A DNA stretch of 64,000 nt, from contig JAGCGO010000066.1 in assembly GCA_017649565.1 (NCBI GenBank), positions 52,756 through 116,755 of the forward strand, in the 5' to 3' direction. The notes beneath the pieces were generated by a model. The model searched no databases. It saw nothing but the letters and a program-made list of their open reading frames with translations, and was not told the origin of the DNA. Every line of letters begins with the position of its first letter. The stretch's first letter is position 1. Shown piece by piece: positions 27,721-35,304 of this stretch. A program made the translations under genes and the position numbers. The stretch is from Fibrobacter sp. GTDB taxonomy: Bacteria; Fibrobacterota; Fibrobacteria; Fibrobacterales; Fibrobacteraceae.

Positions 27721-28237
27721 CCGTCGTAACTACACGTTACCCTTTTGGGGATAACGTTGAATTTGTGAAAAGCGAATTTTTAATTTATATGTAATTATGT
27801 GAGAAAAAAGTAAGAAGAAAAGGCTTCAAAATTCAAAAACGTGCATCCGTTTTTGCTCAGTAAAAAATAATTATAGTTCTCTAACAAAAGAATAAATAAA
27901 AAGAAACGGCACCATTTTCAACTTTTCGCCCCCTTTATTGCCACAATTTTTCCACAACTAAAAAAGACAACGTTGTAAAAATGTTGTCTTAATATCGTAT
28001 ACACAGCGTAATATAATTTGCGTCAAATGTATTTACAGAATGTAGAAAAAAATAAAAAATTACAAACAATACTAAAAATTCATTTTTTACGAACAACGTA
28101 TAATATTTTTTACAAGAACGCTCCGACGATGCACATTTTTTTTAGTGTAGTTTTACTTTCACTTTTAAATACAAAATAAGCGTACAAAGTAAAAAATAAG
28201 AATAAACTTGACCGCTGGAGACAAAGTACAATAAAGT
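27721..28237. promoter_or_regulatory. AT-rich upstream region of the eCIS operon
   Basis: These 517 bp are strikingly AT-rich and gene-free. Two TATAAT boxes are present (28012-28017 and 28099-28104), but neither has a convincing -35. An inverted repeat AAGACAAC...GTTGTCTT spans 27964-27990 and includes the perfect palindrome ACAACGTTGT (27967-27976); the related GAACAACGTATAAT overlaps the second -10. This is likely the regulatory region of the injection-system operon, possibly a xenogeneic-silencer target. The promoter is not resolved. Confidence 0.55.
27964..27990. repeat. Inverted repeat upstream of eCIS operon
   Basis: Eight-base arms AAGACAAC and GTTGTCTT are separated by 11 bases. It could be an operator or a weak hairpin. 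Confidence 0.5.
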
Positions 28238-28816
28238 ATGATAAAGGCGTCTTTACAATTCTTGGCTACGCAGCTAAATCAATATTTGCGCAGAAAGAAT
28301 CATATTCAAGAGGATATGGTGGTTGTGTCAAGGATAATGGATAATGACGGACATGAATCAGAGCATTCAACAAATAAATTAGTTTTATTTCTTGCGAATA
28401 TTGAAAAAGACACTATTGCACACGCCAGTGCAAAACCTGAATTTGACGGATTTCGAAATATCGTACGGGCAAACCCAATTTTCTTGAACCTGCATGTGGT
28501 TTTAGCGGCAAATTTCAAGGCAAGCCATTACGAAGAATCCCTGAAGTACCTTTCCAAGGCTGTAGGCTTTTTCCAAGATCACAGCGTTTTTGACAGAGCG
28601 AATTCCCCAGAACTCGCTTCCGGTCTCGAAAAGCTCATTCTTGATGTCGAAAATCTCAACCTGCAGGAAATGAGCAATCTCTGGAGTCTTTTGGGCTGCA
28701 AATACGTACCGTCGATTATGTACAAAGTTCGTACTGTCGCCCTCGGCAGCTCCTATTCCTATTTCCGTCCATATGTCATCCATGTTCCGGAAGATGCATC
28801 TATAGGGAGTCATTGA
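28238..28816 (+). CDS. eCIS cap/terminator protein (DUF4255, Pvc16-like), 192 aa
   Basis: The N-terminus MIKASLQFLATQLNQYLRRK and the segments LVLFLANIEKDT, NPIFLNLHVVLAANF and YEESLKYLSKAVGFFQDHSVF fit DUF4255, the family of Afp16/Pvc16, which caps the sheath and tube at the end away from the baseplate. In PVC it is the last structural gene; here it is first. The ribosome site is weak. The stop overlaps the start of the next gene (TGATG), implying translational coupling. Confidence 0.87.
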   Translation: MIKASLQFLATQLNQYLRRKNHIQEDMVVVSRIMDNDGHESEHSTNKLVLFLANIEKDTIAHASAKPEFDGFRNIVRANPIFLNLHVVLAANFKASHYEESLKYLSKAVGFFQDHSVFDRANSPELASGLEKLILDVENLNLQEMSNLWSLLGCKYVPSIMYKVRTVALGSSYSYFRPYVIHVPEDASIGSH

Positions 28817-29547
28817 TGAATTACGGGATTTGGGCAGACATCTTCGTAAATCACGAATACTTTGGCGGCAATTGCGGCTGTTTCAGCTTCTTGCCGGATC
28901 CCCCGACCACAGTCACCATGCGGCGCGAAGGAATCCAAATGCGCGAAACGGCAGGAGGATTTCGGCTAATTGCGCAGGAATCTGCTTTTTCCGAAAAGAC
29001 AAGCCTGCTTTTCTGGGGCTACTCCTTGTATCACGAACTTTGGAATGTCACGGACTTTGGCGACATTCAGGCAGACACCTTCCCGCTTGCAAAAGTAAAG
29101 GGGGAGACGGTAAAATGGGAATCCGTCTCGAAAGATGCTATCCCCGAAGCGATGCAGCTTCCCAAGCCCATGTTCGGTATAGAACTCGAGAATACGCCGG
29201 GAAAGCCGGGCATAAACGCCACGCTGTCGCTCAAGACGCGGAAAATGAAATGGTGCTACTACATCTCGGGAATTTCTGAAGATGATTCCGTCGAAATTGT
29301 GAAAATCAAGGCCAGTAACGAAAGCAGTCCCTTTGATTTCTCCAAGCGCCATCTAGGGGATTCCATATTCATCTCGAAGCAGGAAATTCCGCTGCGCTAC
29401 AACACTCCTCCGCTCTTCCAGTTGCGAGAAAAGAAGTCTTCGAAACCCATTATCAAGTGTCTACCCAACATGGACGCTCGGTCGGTCTCTGCGGTCGAGC
29501 ACAATGGCAAACGTGAATTTGTCGCAGAATCTTTTGTTAACACATAA
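28816..29547 (+). CDS. eCIS-linked protein of unknown function, 243 aa
   Basis: It is coupled to the cap gene by TGATG overlap and sits between cap and sheath. There is no signal peptide. The N-terminus (MNYGIWADIFVNHEYFGGNC) and strands such as TVTMRREGIQMRETAGGFRL and TSLLFWGYSLYHELW suggest an all-beta fold; FQLREKKSSKPIIK precedes a polar tail. It has no PVC counterpart that I recognise. Its placement suggests a structural or assembly factor working with the cap or sheath. Confidence 0.75.
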   Translation: MNYGIWADIFVNHEYFGGNCGCFSFLPDPPTTVTMRREGIQMRETAGGFRLIAQESAFSEKTSLLFWGYSLYHELWNVTDFGDIQADTFPLAKVKGETVKWESVSKDAIPEAMQLPKPMFGIELENTPGKPGINATLSLKTRKMKWCYYISGISEDDSVEIVKIKASNESSPFDFSKRHLGDSIFISKQEIPLRYNTPPLFQLREKKSSKPIIKCLPNMDARSVSAVEHNGKREFVAESFVNT

Positions 29548-29568
29548 CCCCATAGGAGATAAAACAAA

Positions 29569-31011
29569 ATGCCTACATCATACAAAACTCCGGGCGTCTA
29601 TCTCGTCGAGAAAAACGCTTTCCCCAGTTCTGTAGTGGAAGTCGCCACGGCAATCCCGATGTTTATCGGCTATACCGAAAAAGCCGAATACAAGGGACAG
29701 TCCGTGTTCAACAAGCCATTCCGGATTTCGTCCTTCGCGGAATACAGGGCCATCTTTGGCGAAAGTGCCTTGATGCGCTACAAAATCGAAGAAGGTGGTA
29801 AAGTGGTCCCGCCGAAGGTCCGCTTCCGCCTCTTTGATGCCATCCGCCTGTTCTACCAGAACGGCGGTGCTACCTGCTACATCATGGCGGTGGGCCCTTA
29901 CGGCGAAGAGATTTCGGAAAAGGCCCTTACCGAAGCCATCATTCCGTTCGAAAAGGAACAGGAACCGACCCTGATCGTGATTCCAGAAGCCGTTTCTTTG
30001 GAATCGGCAGACGCATGTGCCAACGTGCAGAACGCCATGCTCGCCCATTGCGCGAAGATGCAGAATCGCTTCGCCATTTTGGACGTGTTCGATGGCTTCA
30101 AGGAGCCGCGCGAATGTATTCCCGCTTTCCGCGAGAAGGTGACAAACTTCCTGAACTACGGTGCAGTCTATTATCCGTGGCTCAACACGAGCGTGGTCCA
30201 GTCGAACGAAGTCACTTTTGCGAACGTCGAAAACCTGGATGCCCTTACGACAATGCTTAATGCGGCTGTCCCGGCCGAGCCCGCCGAAAAGGCCGAACAG
30301 ATCAAGGCTGAAATTGCCCAGATGGCAGCGGCCGACGTAAAGAACGATGCCCAGGTGCAGAAGATCCACCGCACGCTCTCGGTGATTTGTCCGAACTACG
30401 CGACTATCATGGACCTGGTCCGTGAACAGCTGAACCTGATGCCCCCCACGGGCGCCATGGCCGGCATCTATACCCTGGTGGACAACTCCATTGGCGTTTG
30501 GAAGGCTCCGGCCAATGTGGGCGTGAATGGTGTCATCTCCCCGACAGTCAATCTCACGAACGACGAGCAGGAAGACTTGAACGTGCCTATCAACGGTAAG
30601 GCAGTGAACGCGATCCGCACCTTCGTGGGCGACGGCAACAAGGTCTGGGGCGCACGCACGCTCGACGGCAACAGCCTCGATTGGCGCTACGTGAACGTAC
30701 GTCGCACCATGATTATGCTTGAACAATCCATCAAGCTCGCATCGAAGGCGTTCGTTTTCGAACCGAACACCGCGAATACCTGGGTGACCATGAAGGGAAT
30801 GATTAGCAACTTCCTGACCAGCGTCTGGAAGCGCGGCGGTCTCGCCGGCACGAGCCCCGAGGACGCATTCGAAGTGCATATTGGCCTTGGCGAGACCATG
30901 ACTCCCGAAGACATTCTCGAAGGCATCCTGCGCATTACGGTCAAGGTCGCCTTGATCCGCCCGGCAGAATTCATCGAAATCACATTCCAGCAACAACAGC
31001 AGAAATCCTAA
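29569..31011 (+). CDS. Contractile tail sheath protein, 480 aa
   Basis: The start SYKTPGVYLVEKNAFPSSVV and AIPMFIGYTEKAEYKGQ is classic for phage-tail-sheath family proteins. The C-terminal domain has the conserved NVRRTMIMLEQSIKLASKAFVFEPN and ends in a strand (ALIRPAEFIEITFQQ) that donates to neighbouring subunits. Contraction of this sheath drives the tube. Only one sheath gene is present, whereas PVC-type loci have three. ATAGGAG precedes the ATG. Confidence 0.96.
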   Translation: MPTSYKTPGVYLVEKNAFPSSVVEVATAIPMFIGYTEKAEYKGQSVFNKPFRISSFAEYRAIFGESALMRYKIEEGGKVVPPKVRFRLFDAIRLFYQNGGATCYIMAVGPYGEEISEKALTEAIIPFEKEQEPTLIVIPEAVSLESADACANVQNAMLAHCAKMQNRFAILDVFDGFKEPRECIPAFREKVTNFLNYGAVYYPWLNTSVVQSNEVTFANVENLDALTTMLNAAVPAEPAEKAEQIKAEIAQMAAADVKNDAQVQKIHRTLSVICPNYATIMDLVREQLNLMPPTGAMAGIYTLVDNSIGVWKAPANVGVNGVISPTVNLTNDEQEDLNVPINGKAVNAIRTFVGDGNKVWGARTLDGNSLDWRYVNVRRTMIMLEQSIKLASKAFVFEPNTANTWVTMKGMISNFLTSVWKRGGLAGTSPEDAFEVHIGLGETMTPEDILEGILRITVKVALIRPAEFIEITFQQQQQKS

Positions 31012-31026
31012 TAGGAGGTAATCAAA

Positions 31027-31485
31027 ATGGCAGAAGATGGTTCTACACAACACGCCAGCGTATGGCCGATGCCCAAGTTCCACTTTCAGGTAAAGTGGGG
31101 CGACCAGGAAATGTCTTTCCAGGAGGTTACCGGCCTGGATGCGCAATCCGAAGAAATCAAGTACCGTGTCGGCAACAGCAAGGTCTATTCTGTTGTTAAG
31201 ATGCCCGGCCTGATCAAGTACAGCAATGTCACGATGAAGAAGGGCATTTTCAAGGGCGACAACAAGTTCTGGGAATGGTTCAACCAGATTAAGCAGAATA
31301 CGATCAAGAGGATCGATATTACGATCAGCCTGCTGGACGAAACGGACGCCCCGGCAATGACCTGGACGCTCAAGAACGCCTGGCCGACCAAGATTTCGGG
31401 ATACGAACTCAAGGCCGAAGGCAACGAAGTCGCAGTGGAAAGCATTGAAATTGTCCATGAAGGCATGACAATTTCGAATAGCTAA
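31027..31485 (+). CDS. Inner tube protein (gp19-like, Pvc1/Pvc5 type), 152 aa
   Basis: The T4 gp19/Hcp-like tube fold is recognised from WPMPKFHFQVKWGDQEMSFQEVTGL and the later GIFKGDNKFWEWFNQI and TWTLKNAWPTKISGYELKAE. These form hexameric rings lining the injection conduit. AGGAGG is upstream. It is 15 bases after the sheath gene and co-transcribed with it. Confidence 0.95.
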   Translation: MAEDGSTQHASVWPMPKFHFQVKWGDQEMSFQEVTGLDAQSEEIKYRVGNSKVYSVVKMPGLIKYSNVTMKKGIFKGDNKFWEWFNQIKQNTIKRIDITISLLDETDAPAMTWTLKNAWPTKISGYELKAEGNEVAVESIEIVHEGMTISNS

Positions 31486-31493
31486 GAGGCCGC

Positions 31494-31946
31494 ATGGGTG
31501 ATACTGTCGATTGGACGCTTCCCGTTGTATTCCACTTTTCTGTAAAGATGGACAATTCGGAACTTTCGTTTAGCGAAGTCTCCGGTTTGGAAACTTCTAT
31601 AGAAACAGTGGACATTCACAGCGGGGGCGACAACTCGACAGTTTTCCACTTACCAAAAAAAATTGTGTTTGCTGATTTAGTTCTGAAACGAGCCATAGCT
31701 ACAGGTGACGACGCATTTTTTCAATGGTGTAAGAAAAGTATGGAAAATATGATAGGCACGTTCAAGGTAGAACCGAAGCCAATCGAAGTCTCCTTGTTGA
31801 ATAGAAAAAATGAACCCATTGCAAGTTGGGGATTTTGGGGTGCATATCCCGTTAAGTGGTCGTTCAACACTCTCGATGCCATGAAAGGGGAAATTGTGAT
31901 AGAAAGTGTAACGTTGAAATACCTAAGCATGCAAAGGATTAAATAA
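31494..31946 (+). CDS. Second tube protein (tube initiator, Pvc5-like), 150 aa
   Basis: It is homologous to its neighbour (VVFHFSVKMDNSELSFSEVSGLE; GDDAFFQWCKKSMENM; ASWGFWGAYPVKWSFNTLDA) but divergent. In PVC the second tube protein forms the ring joining spike and tube, so that role is inferred. Base composition becomes more AT-rich from here to about 33.9 kb. It starts 8 bases after the previous stop with GAGG in between. Confidence 0.9.
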   Translation: MGDTVDWTLPVVFHFSVKMDNSELSFSEVSGLETSIETVDIHSGGDNSTVFHLPKKIVFADLVLKRAIATGDDAFFQWCKKSMENMIGTFKVEPKPIEVSLLNRKNEPIASWGFWGAYPVKWSFNTLDAMKGEIVIESVTLKYLSMQRIK

Positions 31947-31948
31947 TT

Positions 31949-32098
31949 ATGTCGTTAGAAATCAAGAATCTTAGCATTAACGTAAGAATTGAAGCAGACA
32001 ATAAAAGCAGCGAATCTTCGGCTTCCCTTAAAGAAGATGTTTTGAGGGAATGTCGTCAAATGATTGAAAATTCTATTAGATGGGACAAGGAGCGATAA
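31949..32098 (+). CDS. DUF5908-like eCIS micro-protein (Pvc6 position), 49 aa
   Basis: This very small gene lies between the second tube and the LysM gene, two bases after one stop and one base before the next start. It begins MSLEIKNLSINVRIEADN and ends with IRWDKER. That matches the short DUF5908 pattern (an N-terminal strand pair with a basic KKER-type end) known from the same position in Afp/PVC loci. It is easily missed by length filters. A role in baseplate assembly is assumed from position. Confidence 0.82.
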   Translation: MSLEIKNLSINVRIEADNKSSESSASLKEDVLRECRQMIENSIRWDKER

Positions 32099-32099
32099 A

Positions 32100-32789
32100 A
32101 TGGAGTTAGAGCATCGTCCTCGTCCAAATAGACTGTCTCTCGTTCCATGCTACATGAACGGGAATGTAATAGATACAATTCCTGATCGGGAAATATTCAG
32201 TGTCATGCTGAATCCCGAAAAATTTACAATAACTGACGAGATTGAAAGAGTTCCCATTTACTTTGGGAATATGCGCCAGGAAGTCCATCTACTAAAAAGT
32301 CCGACATTTGAACTTTCAAAGATTCTCCTAGATACAACAGGAGCTGTCCCAGAAAATTTATGGCCCGAAGGGTGTAAAACCATCAAGGACATGATAGAGT
32401 GTTTAAAAAATGCCGTTCTTTATCCGTATGGAGAATTTCACCAAGTCCCAATAGTACAGTTGTTCTGGTGTGGAATGGTTTTTACGACTTGGGTAACAAA
32501 GTTGACGACCGATTACACTTTATTCAATATCAACGGGCTCCCGTTACGTGCAGAGGTCTCTTTAACTTTTGTTCAATTTTTTCCTGATAAATGGCCATAC
32601 GAAGAATATAAATCCCCTGATTTAACGCATCTTGTAGAAGTAAAGGCCGGAGATACCCTCCCGCTGATGTGCAATCGAATTTACAACGACCCCTCATATT
32701 ATCTGCAAATAGCGCGCATCAATGGTTTAACCAATTTTAGGCAAATTAAACCGGGAATGATGTTGGAATTTCCGCCTATCAGGGAGTAA
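32100..32789 (+). CDS. LysM-containing baseplate protein (Pvc7-like), 229 aa
   Basis: The ATG at 32100 follows the micro-gene stop directly; a longer in-frame start at 32064 would overlap that gene. The N-terminal part (FSVMLNPEKFTITDEIERV; KSPTFELSKILLDTTGAVPE) matches Pvc7/gp53-like proteins. The C-terminus is a LysM module (VEVKAGDTLPLMCNRIYND...PGMMLEFPPI). In contractile particles this protein joins spike to baseplate, and the LysM is structural and not necessarily glycan-binding. AAGGAG is upstream. Confidence 0.9.
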   Translation: MELEHRPRPNRLSLVPCYMNGNVIDTIPDREIFSVMLNPEKFTITDEIERVPIYFGNMRQEVHLLKSPTFELSKILLDTTGAVPENLWPEGCKTIKDMIECLKNAVLYPYGEFHQVPIVQLFWCGMVFTTWVTKLTTDYTLFNINGLPLRAEVSLTFVQFFPDKWPYEEYKSPDLTHLVEVKAGDTLPLMCNRIYNDPSYYLQIARINGLTNFRQIKPGMMLEFPPIRE

Positions 32790-32792
32790 CAG

Positions 32793-34580
32793 ATGCCAAA
32801 ATCTCCTTTAAATAATTTGAGCCCGGTTGTCGAATGCGCACTTTACTGCGATGGAAATGCTTTGCCGTCAACGACGACGATACTGTCGGCAGATGTAGAG
32901 TATCGCATCAATTGTATTCCCAAAGCAACGATTGTTCTTGCCGATGGGAATGTGGCTACAGGCAAATTCGAACTATGCGAAGACGATCAATTAAAACCCG
33001 GCAAGGAGATTTCGCTCAAAGCCGGTTACGCTACAAAACTTGAATCTATTTTTACCGGCACGATTGTTCGTCTGGGGATATCCACATTATCGGATGGTAG
33101 GAGTTGTACCAAAATTGAGTGCCGTCACAAAGCGATTGCACTTACTAAATCACGAAAAAATGCAAACTATCAAGACAAAAGCGACGATGACATTATTTCC
33201 TCGATAGCCTCAAAATACAATGTGGAAATTGACTCGTCAATAGGGGGCGCCCCCCATAAGGGATTGTTGCAATATTACTGCACGGACTGGGATTTTATTA
33301 TGACCCGAGCCGAAGCAAATGGTTGCTGGTTATTGGCCGACAACAAAGGTCTTTCAATTAAGCCTATTGCAACCGGAAGAGATGCAGAGATTTCCCTTAC
33401 TTGGGGTACTGACATCATTGATTTCAATGCGACAATTGATGCCGAAAATCAAATAAAAAAAGTTGAATCTTGTTCTTGGGATGTTACCAAACAAGAAGTA
33501 ATTTCAGGAAATTCCGATGCGCAATCTATCCAGACACAGGGAAACTCAAGTGCAGATGATCTACAAAAAGTTCTCTCCATTCCAAATGCCAAATTACAAA
33601 TAAATTCGCAAGTGGATAAAGATGTCCTTGACACCTGGGCAAGGGCCGAGCAATGTAAAAACGAACTTTCCCGCATTTATGGCAACGTGACATTCATCGG
33701 AAACTCAAATGTCAATTTAGGTGAAATGGTCCAAATGGACTATGTGAGCGCACGCTTTAACGGCAAAGCCCTCATATCGGGAATCCATCACCATATGGAG
33801 CCCTCCCTTTGGAAAACCACCCTTTCCTTTGGTATGAAAAAAGAGTGGTATTACGAAAAATTCAACACTACGGCTCCTGCCGCTTCTGGTTACAACTGTG
33901 GAATCACGGGACTACTTATAGGTGTTGTTATTCAAATTCACGAAGATCCCGAAAACCTAAATCGTGTCAAGGTAAAAATACCCTTGATGCAAAATGAGCA
34001 AGAAGGCGTGTGGGCGCGTCTCGGTACACCTTATGCATCCAATGGTGTTGGCGGGTTATTTTACCCCGAGGTGAATGACGAAGTCGTTCTTGGTTTTTTC
34101 AACGGGGACCCTTCCAGTCCGGTCATTCTCGGAAGCCTTTACAGTTCAAAGAATCAAGTTCCCCAAAAACTGGAGCAAAAGAACGATATAAAACAACTGC
34201 TGACACGGGAAAAACTCAGCGTTCTCTTTGACGAGAAGGATAAAATCATTACGGTGATGACACCAGGAGAACGGAAGATAACACTTGACGACAAAGGGAA
34301 AAAGATTTCTTTGGAAGATTCAAAGGGAAATAAGGTCGAACTGTCCGACAGCGGAATCAAGCTGGATTCCCCGAAGGACATTGTCGTCAGCACCAAGGGA
34401 AAATTCAATGTCGACGCTAAGGGCGGTATCATACTCAAGTCCGCAACAGATTTGAAGGGTGAAGGATTGAATGTAGAATTCAAGGCGAAAGTCGGTCTCA
34501 AGGCACAAGGCACAGCCACGGCAGAACTTTCGGCTTCGGGACAAACTGTCGTCAAGGGTGCCATGGTCATGATCAACTAG
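32793..34580 (+). CDS. VgrG/gp27-gp5-like central spike protein (Pvc8-like), 595 aa
   Basis: The first ~370 residues match the phage late-control-D/gp27 module (DDDIISSIASKYNVEIDS; DWDFIMTRAEANGCWLL). An OB-fold gp5 domain follows (GVVIQIHEDPENLNRVKVKI; GVGGLFYPEVNDEVVLGFFN; PVILGSLYSS). The C-terminal ~130 residues form a repetitive beta-helix (KITLDDKGKKISLEDSKGNK). It forms the trimeric needle on which PAAR sits. It starts three bases after the LysM gene. Confidence 0.95.
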   Translation: MPKSPLNNLSPVVECALYCDGNALPSTTTILSADVEYRINCIPKATIVLADGNVATGKFELCEDDQLKPGKEISLKAGYATKLESIFTGTIVRLGISTLSDGRSCTKIECRHKAIALTKSRKNANYQDKSDDDIISSIASKYNVEIDSSIGGAPHKGLLQYYCTDWDFIMTRAEANGCWLLADNKGLSIKPIATGRDAEISLTWGTDIIDFNATIDAENQIKKVESCSWDVTKQEVISGNSDAQSIQTQGNSSADDLQKVLSIPNAKLQINSQVDKDVLDTWARAEQCKNELSRIYGNVTFIGNSNVNLGEMVQMDYVSARFNGKALISGIHHHMEPSLWKTTLSFGMKKEWYYEKFNTTAPAASGYNCGITGLLIGVVIQIHEDPENLNRVKVKIPLMQNEQEGVWARLGTPYASNGVGGLFYPEVNDEVVLGFFNGDPSSPVILGSLYSSKNQVPQKLEQKNDIKQLLTREKLSVLFDEKDKIITVMTPGERKITLDDKGKKISLEDSKGNKVELSDSGIKLDSPKDIVVSTKGKFNVDAKGGIILKSATDLKGEGLNVEFKAKVGLKAQGTATAELSASGQTVVKGAMVMIN

Positions 34581-34589
34581 GGAGGAAAC

Positions 34590-34889
34590 ATGCCACCAGC
34601 AGCAAGAATTACCGATATGCACACATGCCCCATGCAGACTCCCGGAGTACCGCCCGTACCGCACGTTGGCGGGCCTGTAGTCGGTCCCGGTGTCCCGACC
34701 GTCTTGATTGGTGGAATGCCCGCAGCTGTCATGGGAGACAACTGCGTATGTGTAGGCCCTCCCGACGTTATTGTCAAGGGGTCCGCAACTGTCATGATCA
34801 ACAAGAAACCGGCTGCACGTATGGGCGATTCTACCGCACATGGCGGCACTATTGTCTTGGGATGCCCCACAGTACAAATAGGAGGGTAA
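34590..34889 (+). CDS. PAAR spike-tip protein (Pvc10-like), 99 aa
   Basis: PPAARITDMHTCPM, then GVPTVLIGGMPAAVMGDN and RMGDSTAHGGTIVLGC, are standard PAAR repeats with His/Cys residues for the apical metal. It forms the sharp tip on the spike trimer. GGGAGG precedes the ATG. There is no toxin extension, so effectors are not carried as PAAR fusions here. Confidence 0.95.
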   Translation: MPPAARITDMHTCPMQTPGVPPVPHVGGPVVGPGVPTVLIGGMPAAVMGDNCVCVGPPDVIVKGSATVMINKKPAARMGDSTAHGGTIVLGCPTVQIGG

Positions 34890-35294
34890 ATGGACTCATT
34901 GACTTTTTTGGGACGTGGATGGAAATTCCCTCTGAATTTTGAAAGTGGTACCGTAGCCATGTCTGAAGCAGAAGAAGACATTGAAGAAAGCCTCCGTATT
35001 CTGTTGGGAACGCATCCAGGTGAACGCTTGATGCGTCCTGATTTCGGCTGTAATATTCGCAAATACTGTTTCAACGATTATAGCGAAGTGACGCTTACAC
35101 AAATTACGGAAGAAATCAGGAAGGCTGTAAAATTATTTGAGCCACGTATCAAAATCGAGAACATTGACATCAAAGCGGAAGCGATGGACGAGGTGATGGA
35201 AATCTGCATCTACTACAAGGTCATCGCCACAAACAGCCGCCGAAATCTCGTATACCCGTTCTATATAAACGAAGCTACAGACGCAAGCATATAA
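34890..35294 (+). CDS. gp25-like baseplate wedge protein (Pvc9-like), 134 aa
   Basis: FLGRGWKFPLNFESGTVAMS and EDIEESLRILLGTHPGERLM are typical of the GPW/gp25 family; RPDFGCNIRKYCFND continues the conserved core containing the EPR-type motif region (LFEPRIKIENI). It initiates sheath polymerisation at the baseplate. The ATG follows the PAAR stop with no gap, and GGAGGG overlaps the PAAR end, so translation is coupled. Confidence 0.95.
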   Translation: MDSLTFLGRGWKFPLNFESGTVAMSEAEEDIEESLRILLGTHPGERLMRPDFGCNIRKYCFNDYSEVTLTQITEEIRKAVKLFEPRIKIENIDIKAEAMDEVMEICIYYKVIATNSRRNLVYPFYINEATDASI

Positions 35295-35304
35295 GGGAAT
35301 ATTT

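Noticed and set aside
29578..31458. A 626-codon minus-strand frame across sheath and tube
   Set aside because: It is an antisense shadow spanning two clear plus-strand structural genes.
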